DNA of 64,000 bases, taken from Kibdelosporangium aridum (GTDB lineage Bacteria > Actinomycetota > Actinomycetes > Mycobacteriales > Pseudonocardiaceae). Below the pieces are notes generated by a model that had not been told where the DNA came from, searched no databases, and saw only the letters and a list, made by a program, of their open reading frames with translations. Of this stretch, positions 8,276 to 16,740 are shown piece after piece. The number at the start of each line of letters is the position of its first letter. Position 1 is the stretch's first letter. The stretch spans positions 1,736,001 through 1,800,000 of the forward strand of contig NZ_FWXV01000002.1 in the NCBI RefSeq assembly GCF_900176515.1, written 5' to 3'. The position numbers were made by a program, and so were the translations under genes.

Positions 8276-8538
8276 GCGTAACCACCATTGACAGTAGCGA
8301 GGGCGTGCCTGCACATCTTGTCATGTGCGATTGCTCTTACCACAACCACGACCACTTGACCGACTGCCCCAATCAGGTTCGGGTGACCGGTGGAAGCCCA
8401 GAGCAAGCACGTGAATTCGCAGTGAATCAACACGGTTGGTGGCGCGGAGAATGGGACCCATGCAAGCTTTTGTGCCCGACCTGTATACCGCCCAACGCCC
8501 CACCGCCATACATCCGACCTCGCGCGACTCTGGAGTGA
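8272..8538 (+). CDS. Small Cys/His-rich protein in the GntR operon (88 aa)
   Basis: The GTG start overlaps the GNAT stop (GTGA), making a three-gene coupled operon. The product carries CDCSYHNHDHLTDC in its first third and CKLLCPTC near the end, so it has six Cys and several His residues and is likely a zinc-binding protein. No membrane segment is visible and no named family is recognised. A recognition or adaptor role is a guess. Confidence 0.65.
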   Translation: MSVTTIDSSEGVPAHLVMCDCSYHNHDHLTDCPNQVRVTGGSPEQAREFAVNQHGWWRGEWDPCKLLCPTCIPPNAPPPYIRPRATLE

Positions 8539-8640
8539 TTGCCGCGCGCATTCGCTCGGCACGCCACTGCTCACGCAACCGTTGGGCGTCGTCGTTCACG
8601 TCTTCCATCCGCTCACTGTGCCGCGCTCAGGCACGGGGAC

Positions 8641-9069
8641 GTGACGTCTGGCGAATTGAGTGCGACCGCAGCTCCCCCGCGCGGGTATCGCAGCTTGCGA
8701 GCCCAATCCCAACAAACCATGATCGAACGCATGTTCGACTACGAGCGGCGGGGTGTGGCCAACCACATCCACCGAGCATCGGAGCGGTTGCGCGAGCGGG
8801 CGCGCCGTGCGACCCCGGGAGTTTGGCGTGCGGTTCCGACGGATGGCGGTGGCGCCCGGATCATCGGCCGGGACGGGGAGGAAGTGGCCGTGGCCACCGG
8901 CGCATGGGCGAGCGGCACAGCGCTCTACCTGGCCACCGTCGACCCTCACACCTCCTACATCATCGCCGAACTGATGTGGCGATGCGAAGCGCCGATACGA
9001 CGCGGTGAGCTGCCCAGCCCCATCGCCGCTCAACTCCGAACACTCGCGGCCGCGATCCTGGCCGAGTAG
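8641..9069 (+). CDS. Hypothetical protein with a degraded paralogue at 12990
   Basis: The conserved part begins MIERMFDYERRG (8719) and continues with RASERLRERARRATPG, an Arg-rich helix. It ends at a stop just before a terminator hairpin. The GTG at 8641 is a possible start because a similar frame precedes the second copy; the ATG at 8719 is the alternative. The product is helical at the N-terminus and probably alpha/beta after WRAVPTDGGGARIIGRDGEE. No family is recognised. A related but truncated copy lies 4.3 kb to the right, so the gene was duplicated or acquired twice. Confidence 0.55.
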   Translation: MTSGELSATAAPPRGYRSLRAQSQQTMIERMFDYERRGVANHIHRASERLRERARRATPGVWRAVPTDGGGARIIGRDGEEVAVATGAWASGTALYLATVDPHTSYIIAELMWRCEAPIRRGELPSPIAAQLRTLAAAILAE

Positions 9070-9073
9070 TCAT

Positions 9074-9112
9074 CCCCGGGACGCCGCTCAGTACGCCGAG
9101 CGGCGTCCGGGG
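9074..9112. terminator. Hairpin terminator between convergent genes
   Basis: CCCCGGGACGCCGCTC pairs with GAGCGGCGTCCGGGG across an 8-base loop, with one bulged base. It begins 5 bases after the stop of the plus-strand gene and lies before the end of the minus-strand gene at 9250. Confidence 0.7.
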
Positions 9113-9249
9113 AACGATCGCGACACGGAGCCGCCGTCAGGCGCGCCTTGTCACGCAACGTGGTGGCGTACTGCTTTCCGGGCGCGATGTGCAGCTCAAT
9201 GACCCCCGGCCGGACGTCGGAGGCGGATTTGCCACTGAGGTCAAGGGGC

Positions 9250-9957
9250 TTACAGGAACACCCGGCGCCATTCCAGCTCACCCGCACCACCGCAGCGCGG
9301 ACACGTCGCGTCGACCGAGAACGCCGGACGCGCCGTGGATTCTGCGGTGTCTGGTTCGCACCGTGGACAGACATGCACGCCTATCCAGCAACTGCCGTCA
9401 CCCGCAGACCGCTGATAGACGGTGATGCGGACGGTGTCGCTGTGCCCTACGGGCGGGAAGGTCGGGCTCGTTGACCGCAGCGGGGCGAGCGCAGTGGCCA
9501 GTTGGTCAATCACGCCTGCGTACGCGGTGCGGGTCGTCGGCGTCATCGTGGTGGCGGCGTAGCCGCGATCACCGATCTCCACGGCGTCCAGGCCGAGCTG
9601 CTGGGCGATGACCGCATACCGAACGGTGTGCGTCCGGCCATCCTGAGCGACGTCCTTGCCCTTGATGGTGGCGGCAGCGATGCCGTGCGCGGCGTCATGC
9701 AACAAGGCGGTGAACACCGCCTCGGCGCCATCCCGCAGATGCTCGGTGCCGATCGTGATGTCCGGCGTTCGGCCGTCGTCGGCGGCTGTGCGCCAAGTCG
9801 CCGCGCCACACGGTGCCTGCGGGCTGGTAACGCTCAGGCGCACCGCCGCGTCCGGCACGGCCGAGTGCTGGTGTTGAATCGCGCGCCACGCGGCAGCCAG
9901 AACCGCATCCACGCGTTCGTTCACGGCATCCACGCCGGAATCGTTGTCGTCAGGCAT
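9250..9957 (-). CDS. Putative metallopeptidase-like protein with HDAAH motif and zinc ribbon
   Basis: The product is about 235 residues from the ATG at 9957; the upstream frame is Arg-rich and unlikely. A helix with LLHDAAHGIAAAT resembles the HExxH zinc helix of SprT-like and other small metallopeptidases, with Asp in place of Glu. After it comes DGRTHTVRYAVIAQQLGLD, a layout seen in SprT-like proteins of actinomycete elements. The C-terminus has CPRC and, 24 residues later, CPRCGGAG, a likely zinc ribbon. The Glu-to-Asp change may weaken or abolish catalysis. Confidence 0.6.
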   Translation of the reverse strand: MPDDNDSGVDAVNERVDAVLAAAWRAIQHQHSAVPDAAVRLSVTSPQAPCGAATWRTAADDGRTPDITIGTEHLRDGAEAVFTALLHDAAHGIAAATIKGKDVAQDGRTHTVRYAVIAQQLGLDAVEIGDRGYAATTMTPTTRTAYAGVIDQLATALAPLRSTSPTFPPVGHSDTVRITVYQRSAGDGSCWIGVHVCPRCEPDTAESTARPAFSVDATCPRCGGAGELEWRRVFL

Positions 9958-10393
9958 GAGCACCATTCTCACCAGCCAGTTCCGGTTCAACACGTCACGT
10001 CCCCCACAACCGCCAGCCGCCGCCTCTCTTCGCCTATCCGGTTCTGAGCGGATTCGGTGTCCGCTCAGGGGCGCTCTCACACCCCGTCAGGCAAACCGAC
10101 CCCTCAGCTGTGTAAAACAGGATTAAGGGGTCGGCTTGTGCTGTCCAGCCGCGGGCAGGGATCTGAGGTATCTGTCGAGCGTGTGCCGAAATTCTAGCCG
10201 TCCAGGTCTCCTTGCTTTTCTGGCTAAGACTGATCATCCACGTGTTACGGGGAGGGATCGAAGAACCTGAACCAGCAGGTGAGGCCTCCCCTGGCCCTGT
10301 TGCGCCCTTGCGTCGGCATGTTTGCGCGGACGACGTCGGGTAGTCCTCTCCCTCTACTCGGGCAGACAGCGAGGACCAACGAGCGTAGCGCGG
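9958..10393. other. Gene-free interval with one hairpin
   Basis: I see no credible gene in this 436-base stretch. It contains an inverted repeat, CCGACCCCT at 10096-10104 against AGGGGTCGG at 10126-10134, with a 21-base loop. This could be part of the promoter region for the minus-strand gene at 9957 or a terminator for the broken gene to its right. Confidence 0.4.
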
Positions 10394-10898
10394 TTAAGCC
10401 AGTTCGTAGATCCTTCTCGCGCGAAACATTTCGTGGATGATCCAGAGAAAGGCGGCCACGAGAGCCACGAGAGCAAAGGCGGATTGGGTCGGCCCAGCAG
10501 TCAAGACCAGGTTGACAATGACGGAAGCGAGCAAAGGGAAGTGCGCCCCCACAACAGAGCAGAAAATTTATGAGACCTTGCTCTAGGCTGGCACTGAACC
10601 AACTGGCGCGCTGAAGCCAAGCATAGACAGCACGAGGAATCGCGGCAGCGGCAACTGTGAACGCAGTCAGCATGACTCCGGTGAACACTGGAATCGGTCG
10701 CTGGAGCGCTAGCAGAACACCAGTACCGCTGATGTTGCTTATCCATGCGAGTGCACCTGCTGCCACGGTCACGACGACTAGGACAGTTCCTATGATCTGA
10801 GCCGGCCGAGGCAGGAACGGGAACAGTACCGCTGGAAGTCACAGGATCACAGGTCCACGGGCCCTACCTGCGGCGGACGCGTCAGCGGAGGGGCTCAT
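10394..10898 (-). pseudogene. Broken multi-helix membrane protein gene
   Basis: The intact-looking start ATG at 10898 has CGGAG upstream and reads MSPSADASAAGRARGPVIL, then hits a TGA. The same frame continues with hydrophobic helices (IIGTVLVVVTVAAGALAW, then FTGVMLTAFTVAAAAIP). Near 10545 the frame shifts, and the neighbouring frame continues with LLASVIVNLVLTAG and FALVALVAAFLWIIHEMF to a TAA at 10394. The parts form a coherent four-helix membrane protein of about 168 codons, broken by one nonsense change and one frameshift. The family is not recognised. Confidence 0.6.
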
Positions 10899-11266
10899 TG
10901 GATCTCCGTTCCACAAAAAGTGATCGGTCCAATACGAAAAGTACTGGCACGCTCGCGAGTGGCACGTCCGCCAACCGTGTGACACCACAAACAGGAGACG
11001 ACGCTAGGTAGCCCTCCCCTACCGAGTCGGCCATCTCAGGGCGTGATCGCTGGGGATCGCCCCGTTTCCTTCCAGGCGAGCATGACGGCCGCCAGAGCGA
11101 CTACGCACGTTGGCTGTCAATCATCCTGTCACTTACGTTTGCCCTGGTCAGTAGCCCTAGAGTGACAGAGTTACAGGTGTGACAGTGACAGCTCCGCCTT
11201 GATGTAACCGCACGGCCAGGCGGCCGTCCTCAGTAACGATGTACGCGCGTGTCGATATGTCCAGGC
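10899..11266. other. Intergenic interval
   Basis: This stretch of about 370 bases lies between a leftward broken gene and a rightward membrane-protein gene, so it should contain two promoters. A cluster of TGACA repeats (GTGACAGAGTTACAGGTGTG and on to 11192) is noticeable, but I cannot assign it to a known regulator. No gene is visible. Confidence 0.35.
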
Positions 11267-11896
11267 ATGAGCTTCTGGCTGAACTCGCTGACTCCAACAG
11301 TAGTTGTTGCAGCCTGTGCGCTTCTGTTCGCCGTGGGGTCCTTTTGGTGGCTCAACGCGCGCCGCGGGAAGTTGCGATCGTTTGAACCATATTCGTTCGC
11401 AGCGTTTAACCAGCCCGAGTTGGTTCTCCTGCGGATTCCCTTGGTGTTGCACAACACTGGCGCCGCCCCACTAGTGGTGCAAAATCTGCGGCTCCGGATT
11501 CCGGGAGCGGGCCTAACACTCCCCCTCCCGTGGAGATCTTCACGGACCCGGGTTGACCCCCGGCAAGGGGAGGAAACTCAGTTACCAGCAGTCTTCGCTA
11601 TCCCTGGCCGAACCGCCGAGGTTCGCCTTATCGAATTTGGAGCGCCTCTCCCTGGCTTCGTTCTTGCGACTCGTGAGTACCGCGCTGTGATCGATGTCAA
11701 GCTAGGCCATCGAAAACAGTGGAGCACTCTTGTTGCGTTCGCACTGCGAGCCGAAAATGTCACCGCTAAGGATAGCTATATCGCCTACAGCAACGCTCCA
11801 CATGACGTGTCCAAAGAGGGGTTGGCCAACGCACAAGCCAAGTTGGAGGACGCGCTGAAAAGGCAGTCCCAGTCTCCACCGGAAACTATCCCCTAG
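11267..11896 (+). CDS. Single-pass membrane protein of unknown function
   Basis: The ATG at 11267 gives a 209-residue protein that begins with a transmembrane helix (about residues 8-28). The remainder looks like an extracytoplasmic or cytoplasmic beta-rich domain: LVLHNTGAAPLVVQNLRLR suggests an immunoglobulin-like or C2-like strand pattern. A charged helix sits at the C-terminus. No family is recognised. It is intact, unlike its neighbours on both sides. Confidence 0.6.
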   Translation: MSFWLNSLTPTVVVAACALLFAVGSFWWLNARRGKLRSFEPYSFAAFNQPELVLLRIPLVLHNTGAAPLVVQNLRLRIPGAGLTLPLPWRSSRTRVDPRQGEETQLPAVFAIPGRTAEVRLIEFGAPLPGFVLATREYRAVIDVKLGHRKQWSTLVAFALRAENVTAKDSYIAYSNAPHDVSKEGLANAQAKLEDALKRQSQSPPETIP

Positions 11897-11903
11897 CGAA
11901 CAC

Positions 11904-12554
11904 CAACCACACCCCCTACGACTCAGTCACTTCCTCGAAGACGCCCACACACGCCACCTACTACGCACAGTCGGACCCATCTACCAATTCCGACACGCAA
12001 CCCTCCACGACCGATTCGCACGCACCGGAGAAACGGTCGACCCGGAAACGGCCGGGGACGCCTTGGGCTGCCTACACCGGCTCAGCCTGATCACCCTGGA
12101 CACCACCCAACCCCAACGTGCAATCCGCGTGCACGCCGCCCTGGTCCAACGCGTCACCCGCGATGCCACCCCCACCAACCTGGCAAAGCGGTTGGCGTGG
12201 ACCGCAGGCAATGCGCTAATGGAGGTCTGGCCTGAAATTGAACGCGACACCGATCTGGCCGTCGCGCTACGTGCCAACACCACGGCACTGCACGCCACCA
12301 CCGACTCACATCTGTGGAACTCCGCTCCCGACCTCGGCGGCCACCCAGTGCTGTTCCATGCGGGAAGGAGCCTTGGCCATGCCGGGCAGCTTGCCCAGGC
12401 AATCGCCTACTTCGAACATCTGCACACCACCGCAGCCCGGTACCTCGGCTCTGAGCACCCCGATCTCCTCGCCACCCGCGGCAACCTCGCCTACTGGCGT
12501 AGCAAGGCGGGTGGCACCGCCAGCTCCATCAACGACGCGAGTACGGCGACCTGA
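11904..12554 (+). pseudogene. Remnant of a STAND-type NTPase/TPR protein
   Basis: The frame has no proper start and begins in the middle of a domain. HFLEDAHTRHLL and VGPIYQFRHATLHDRFA match the end of the ATPase region of actinobacterial STAND (NACHT/NB-ARC-like) proteins. It continues into helices typical of their TPR tails, including YLGSEHPDLLATRGNLAYW. Intact members are several times longer, with an N-terminal effector and a P-loop, both missing here. The joint near 12000-12060 may fuse pieces of two related genes. Many intact STAND proteins act in signalling or phage defence. Confidence 0.55.
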
Positions 12555-12744
12555 TCACCTTTGCACCGTGGACATCTGCCTCCGTGCAGATCGCGTCAAC
12601 GTACGTCCCGAGAGCGTGGCCCGCGCTTGGCACCCCGTCTGCACTAGACCAATCCACATCTTGTTGACTGGTAAAAGTGGATTCGACCGGTAGCTTTTGC
12701 GGTAGCTGCAAGTCCGCTATGCAGTAGGTAATTGGATGTAACCA

Positions 12745-12981
12745 GTGAGACGGGCTGGTACGTGGGTGCAGGTCAGAGCCGTTCTAGTGAGATGTGCCGG
12801 GACGCGAGAGACGTTCCCGGTGCCGTTCGATGTGGAGAACATGCAGGCGGCGCAGCCGATTCTGGATTTCGGCAAGCTGGTGGACCTCGACGACCTTGCC
12901 GACGCCGGTCAGTGGGAAGCGTTCTTCCAGGGCTACGAACAGCAGGCGGCGCCTGTATGGCCGTGGCCGAAAACATGCTGA
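12745..12981 (+). CDS. Small hypothetical protein, possibly a fragment
   Basis: This 78-codon frame from a GTG start has a convincing second half: ENMQAAQPILDFGKLVDLDD, then a Trp/Phe-rich acidic helix ending PWPKTC. The first third is less protein-like and may be fortuitous. It ends 9 bases before the truncated paralogue of the 8641 gene. No family is recognised and it may itself be a remnant. Confidence 0.35.
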   Translation: MRRAGTWVQVRAVLVRCAGTRETFPVPFDVENMQAAQPILDFGKLVDLDDLADAGQWEAFFQGYEQQAAPVWPWPKTC

Positions 12982-12989
12982 GTGGGGAC

Positions 12990-13305
12990 GTGACGTCCAA
13001 CTGCGGGCTCCCCCGCGCGGGTGGCGCGACTTGCGAGTGCCAAGCCCAACGATTGACGATCGAACGCATGTTCGAACACGAACGGCGTAGTGCGGCCAGG
13101 GACGTCCACGAAGCATCGGAACGGTTGCGCGAGCGGGCACGTCAAGCCACACCAGGGATTTGGCGCGCCGTTCCAGTGAACGGCGGCGGCGCTCGCGTTA
13201 TCGGCCGGGATGGCGAGGAAGTAGCCGTCATTCGGCGCCGCGGCGGTCGAGTTCCATGTCGGCACCCAGGTAATGGGCGGCGGTATCGCACAACCGCTGG
13301 AATGA
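12990..13305 (+). pseudogene. Truncated second copy of the 8641-9069 gene
   Basis: From the GTG at 12990 this copy matches the 8641 gene at DNA and protein level: shared GGGGACGTGACGTC, shared CTCCCCCGCGCGGGT, then IERMFEHERR, ASERLRERARQATPG and GGGARVIGRDGEEVAV. After that point the reading frame changes. In the +1 frame FGAAAVEFHVGTQVMGGGIA runs to a TGA at 13303. The C-terminal half of the intact gene has no counterpart, so this is a broken paralogue. Confidence 0.6.
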
Positions 13306-13941
13306 TCAATGGCTTCAGGACCAATCCACTCTTGCCGACGCTCCGCCCAGCCCTGTAGAGGACCGCGTGCCCGACGGAGTCCCAGAGATATCCGGCGCCG
13401 ACCGCGCGCCAAGCGAGTCGGTTGGCACGTAGCACCTGACTCAGGGCAGTGTCTCGCTCGATCTCGGGCTAGATTGCTGTGTGACTCGTTCTGGTCATTG
13501 ACACGAGCTCGCCGGTCCTGGTCCTTCCTGTGGATAAGCCGCAGATGTAGAGTAATTACTCCGTCACGAAGGGTAGTGCAACGGGGGCAAAGTTTGAGAG
13601 GAACCAGGCCAATCAACAGAAATGCGTGATCATCTCTCTGGTCAAGCATGGACAATGAGCTTGTCAAACCTTGCGGGAAGATTTCTGTGCGGTCACCGCG
13701 TCCCCAGGGCCTGAACTTCCTGTTTCGTCCACTGATCAGGAGGCGTTTGGGAAATCATTCACTATGGCTGCTGCAATTCTCTGGGATTGCTATTTCCGCC
13801 GTTCGTTCCGTCTCCGGGAGCTGGCGGCATGCTCCGCCTCTAAAATTCTCACAAACTTCCGGGTCGCGTGAACTATTTCCACTGTTCGCCCCGTAGGGTC
13901 GATGTAATGCTCCATATCGCCAACAAGAGAAAGATATTGTC
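13306..13941. other. Gene-free interval before the secreted-protein cluster
   Basis: I find no convincing gene, tRNA or repeat in this stretch of about 640 bases. Several open frames exist but show neither recognisable domains nor ribosome binding sites. Base composition is more AT-rich towards 13900, consistent with a promoter for the secreted-protein gene at 13942. Confidence 0.4.
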
Positions 13942-14286
13942 ATGACAGTCCAACGAGTGCGTGCGACCGCTGTCGCGCTGGCTCTTACTGGCGCATTCAT
14001 AGTCGGAGGAGTCGCTTCTCCGGTCGCGTACGCTGAGCCGAATGTTGCGATATCTACGGAGACGGCTACCCACCGAGGAACAATCACAACCGATCCAAAG
14101 TTGATGGTGTGCGGCTTCTGGGAGTCGGGCTTTTACGCCTACTACACCCACTGCGGCCCCGGGTGGGTACAGATCCGCATCGTCAATCGCCACGGTGAAA
14201 CGTGGACGAGGTGTGTAAGTCCTGGCACTACGGAACTCGGGAGCAGTTGGAATATTACGAGGGCCTGGTACGAACGCGGGTGCTGA
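13942..14286 (+). CDS. Small secreted Cys-containing protein (DUF6355-like)
   Basis: The 114-residue product has a classical signal peptide with cleavage around AYAEP (about residue 31). The mature part holds four Cys, in CGFWESG, THCGPG, TRCVSP and a terminal GC, allowing two disulfides. The pattern C-G-F/Y, a tyrosine-rich Y-Y, HCG and a final Trp-Tyr resembles the DUF6355 family of small secreted actinobacterial proteins. GAGAAAG lies upstream of the start. The role is unknown; it is the first of four secreted proteins in a row. Confidence 0.75.
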   Translation: MTVQRVRATAVALALTGAFIVGGVASPVAYAEPNVAISTETATHRGTITTDPKLMVCGFWESGFYAYYTHCGPGWVQIRIVNRHGETWTRCVSPGTTELGSSWNITRAWYERGC

Positions 14287-14503
14287 GTAAGCCGGTCAGC
14301 CGCGTCCATCGCTCTTCGTAACCGGAGAGGTGCCTGATAGGCATGGCGTCGTAAACAGACGGTGATCGGGATCCATGACGTTCGCTGCATTAACGTCCAG
14401 CCAGGATCCCGGTCTCGGCTTTCTCCAGCGTGTACGGAGGGGATTCGGCCCCAGCTCCGTCATTCTCAGCCATGGTCTTGTCAGGCGATCCAGTCGGTTC
14501 TAA

Positions 14504-14869
14504 GTGGCAACCTCATGGAAGCGTCGTGTACCGAGTCGACGAACTTGGGGCACAGTGGGAGTTGCGACGACGACCATCGTGGCGCTGGCGCCCCCGAGTT
14601 CGGCCGACGTGGCCATCCCGGGGCGGGCGTGGGATGGCCACGATTACGCCTCCTCCGACGGCAGGTGGGTGGAGGTCTGCGACATGGAGGATGACGCCAA
14701 CCGCGTCTACGGCGAGTCCGAAACCACCACCGGCACCCACAGGGTGTTTGACGGCAACGGGCATGCGGGCGGGTGCGGGAACGCGATCTTCAACCGCGTC
14801 AGGGAGTTCCGCGTGTGCGAGGAAATAGACTTCTGGCCGGATTCGTGCTCGGGCTGGGTGGGTCCCTGA
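14504..14869 (+). CDS. Small secreted Cys-containing protein
   Basis: The 121-residue product starts at a GTG with a basic N-terminus (SWKRRVPSRR) and a hydrophobic core (VATTTIVALAP), then SSADVA, a plausible signal-peptidase site. The mature part contains DGHDYASSDGRWVEVCDMED and four Cys in total, with CSGW near the end. It looks like a compact disulfide-bonded exported protein. No family is recognised with certainty. The start has only a weak ribosome binding site. Confidence 0.65.
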   Translation: MATSWKRRVPSRRTWGTVGVATTTIVALAPPSSADVAIPGRAWDGHDYASSDGRWVEVCDMEDDANRVYGESETTTGTHRVFDGNGHAGGCGNAIFNRVREFRVCEEIDFWPDSCSGWVGP

Positions 14870-15202
14870 TCGAATCAAGGAGCGACGTGGCCGTTCGGCC
14901 GTGGTCACAGACCACGCTGCATGCCAGTACGCCGTCGTGTAGGCGTGGTTCGACGGGGACACCCACACGGTCGTCGATTTCAATCGAAGCTATCTCCCAT
15001 TCCTATGGTAGGGCGAGAGGCGGAGGTCCGCGCTCTGCTAGCGCAGTGGCGCCGTCGTCGGAGGCGCGCGCCATCACACGAAGCTGGCAAGGTTCCGCGA
15101 GCGCGCTGGGCTCATGCGGCTTTCATCCTTTCCTCCCTGTCAGCCGATCGACACAGATCGGGTGGATGTTCGCCGGAAGACCGGAAGAAAGGAAGGGAAC
15201 CA
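14870..15202. other. Interval with a possible ATPase N-terminal scrap
   Basis: No complete gene is visible. A short plus-strand stretch at about 15005-15055 reads MVGREAEVRALLAQWRR, which resembles the first residues of STAND/AfsR-type ATPases before their P-loop, but no P-loop follows. It may be debris of the same kind as the remnant at 11904-12554. Confidence 0.3.
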
Positions 15203-15565
15203 ATGCGACGGCTCACCCGCACTCTCCTGACTGCGGTTACGCTGCTCAGCGTCGGATCCCCAGCCTCAGCCGAGGCACCGGCCGTACTGCGGGTGACCTG
15301 CAGCACTACAAAGACCGACACGACAGTGCGATCGATCTGCACGAACCACGGGGACCAGCCGGTCGAGCTGCAACTGGTCGTGCGCTGCTCCGTTCCGCCG
15401 GATTACTTCGGCCCGTGGATTCCGGTGCCACCACAGGGCACCGCCGAGCTAGCAGGCCGCTGTGTTCACGGCAAGATTCTCACAATCTGGCTCCGCGAAA
15501 GAACCTGCGGTGATGTTCTAACCATGGACCGCCCACAGGCGAACACGCCCGTGGAACCCCCGTAG
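15203..15565 (+). CDS. Small secreted Cys-containing protein
   Basis: GAAAGGAAGGGAACC precedes the ATG at 15203. The 120-residue product has a signal peptide (RRLTRTLLTAVTLLSV, then ASAEA). The mature domain has five Cys, in VTCST, SICTN, VRCSV, GRCVH and RTCGD, and probably forms a small beta-sandwich. It resembles the other three secreted proteins of this cluster in size and design but not closely in sequence. The last 100 bases overlap a minus-strand frame. Confidence 0.7.
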   Translation: MRRLTRTLLTAVTLLSVGSPASAEAPAVLRVTCSTTKTDTTVRSICTNHGDQPVELQLVVRCSVPPDYFGPWIPVPPQGTAELAGRCVHGKILTIWLRERTCGDVLTMDRPQANTPVEPP

Positions 15566-16023
15566 CGCGGTCCCAACTGCGCCCGGCGAAATGTCGGGCA
15601 ACAGGGGACAACGTGGTGGTAGACCTGGATCTGTGCGAATTCCGCCTCCGCACAGGCTGCATCGCCAGGCCATGTGTCCACCGTGGCTTCGGCGGGTGGT
15701 CCGTGACGGAGAAGACGAAATCGGTCTTGCGGCTGGGTGATGAGGACGCCTGCAGAACCAGTACGCCGTGTCACGACTCGCCTAAACGCCTCGCGCATTG
15801 CCACACCGAGATACGCCGCGGCAGCTGGCCCGACAAGAACCTCGCCGGCGGTCGTGGCCGCCCAAGCACCCAGGTGAGCGTCCCCGTCCGCGAAGTAAAA
15901 GCCCTCGACATAGACCCGATCGCTACTGACGCGAAACCATGATCTTGCTCCGTCACCGACCAGCAGGAAGCCAGTGAACTGGCCCCTTATGTCGGTTGCT
16001 GGCGACATATAACTTGGCTTCAA
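15466..16023 (-). CDS. Hypothetical protein, possibly truncated at its C-terminus
   Basis: The first 125 residues read as a real protein: RGQFTGFLLVGDGARSWFRV, EGFYFADGDAHLGAWAATT and AYLGVAMREAFRRVVTRR. The last third is poor in such structure and lies over the end of the secreted-protein gene on the other strand, so the true C-terminus may have been lost. No signal peptide or membrane helix is seen. No family is recognised. Confidence 0.45.
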   Translation of the reverse strand: MKPSYMSPATDIRGQFTGFLLVGDGARSWFRVSSDRVYVEGFYFADGDAHLGAWAATTAGEVLVGPAAAAYLGVAMREAFRRVVTRRTGSAGVLITQPQDRFRLLRHGPPAEATVDTWPGDAACAEAEFAQIQVYHHVVPCCPTFRRAQLGPRYGGSTGVFACGRSMVRTSPQVLSRSQIVRILP

Positions 16024-16148
16024 GGGCTGTCAATCTTCATAGATTTGGTTATTGCAGCATTTTCGCTGCTTTCGTCTGGCACGACGAGTGGAAGTCAATG
16101 CGTACTGAGATCGCATCCGGCCTGCTCCTTGAGAGGAGAACCCCAAAC

Positions 16149-16595
16149 ATGGCCACAAAAACGTGTGTTACACGGTTGGCGATACCGTTCCTAACGGCTT
16201 GTATGCTTCTGTTGACCCCGGTCGTCGCATCAGCGGCACCTGCACCTGCACCATCGGACACTCCCACAACGCGGGCCGCGCGAGCCTCCGACCCGCTCGC
16301 TGATTTCATCTGCCTTGGGGCCGTGCGCCTAACGAGGTGCCACCCGTATGGTTATTTCACGGCACGTACTACCACCGTCCAAGTCGCCATCAACAACCAC
16401 GCCAGTGGTGGGGAGTCGTGCATAGTCAGGAACACCCGGACCGGTGGATTCATCCCTCCCAGGGTATTCATCAACCCGGGCGATGGCAGCTTTAAGAACC
16501 TTGCCCGCTTGCAGGCAGGGACAGTATTCGACATCTGGTGTCAGCGTCGCAACTTCGCGGGCGACGCCGGCATCGGGGGCATAGTCAGATACTAA
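16149..16595 (+). CDS. Small secreted Cys-containing protein
   Basis: A good GAGGAG site precedes the ATG at 16149; the longer upstream frame is rejected. The 148-residue product has a clear signal peptide ending ASAAPA, an Ala/Pro/Thr linker, then a domain with four Cys: CLGAVRLTRC, SCIVRN and IWCQRR. It ends in GGIVRY. It is the last of four exported proteins and lies 270 bases from the tRNA-His fragment. The function is unknown. Confidence 0.72.
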   Translation: MATKTCVTRLAIPFLTACMLLLTPVVASAAPAPAPSDTPTTRAARASDPLADFICLGAVRLTRCHPYGYFTARTTTVQVAINNHASGGESCIVRNTRTGGFIPPRVFINPGDGSFKNLARLQAGTVFDIWCQRRNFAGDAGIGGIVRY

Positions 16596-16665
16596 GAGCC
16601 TGCCTGTTCCTGAACCTGATCCCGGATTAATTGATCTTGCTCGGCGTGTCTGCGCTGCTCATGGA

Positions 16666-16719
16666 GGAACTCCTGGTAGTTCGGTCGGTTGCTGAAGCCA
16701 CCGTCCTACCAGGAGTTCC
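16666..16719. repeat. 14-bp perfect inverted repeat
   Basis: GGAACTCCTGGTAG (16666-16679) is exactly complementary to CTACCAGGAGTTCC (16706-16719), with a 26-base spacer. It lies between the last secreted-protein gene and the attachment module. It could be a terminator, a recombination-related site or a mobile-element end; no T-run follows it. Confidence 0.6.
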
Positions 16720-16740
16720 GTTGTTATCCGCGACACCTGT

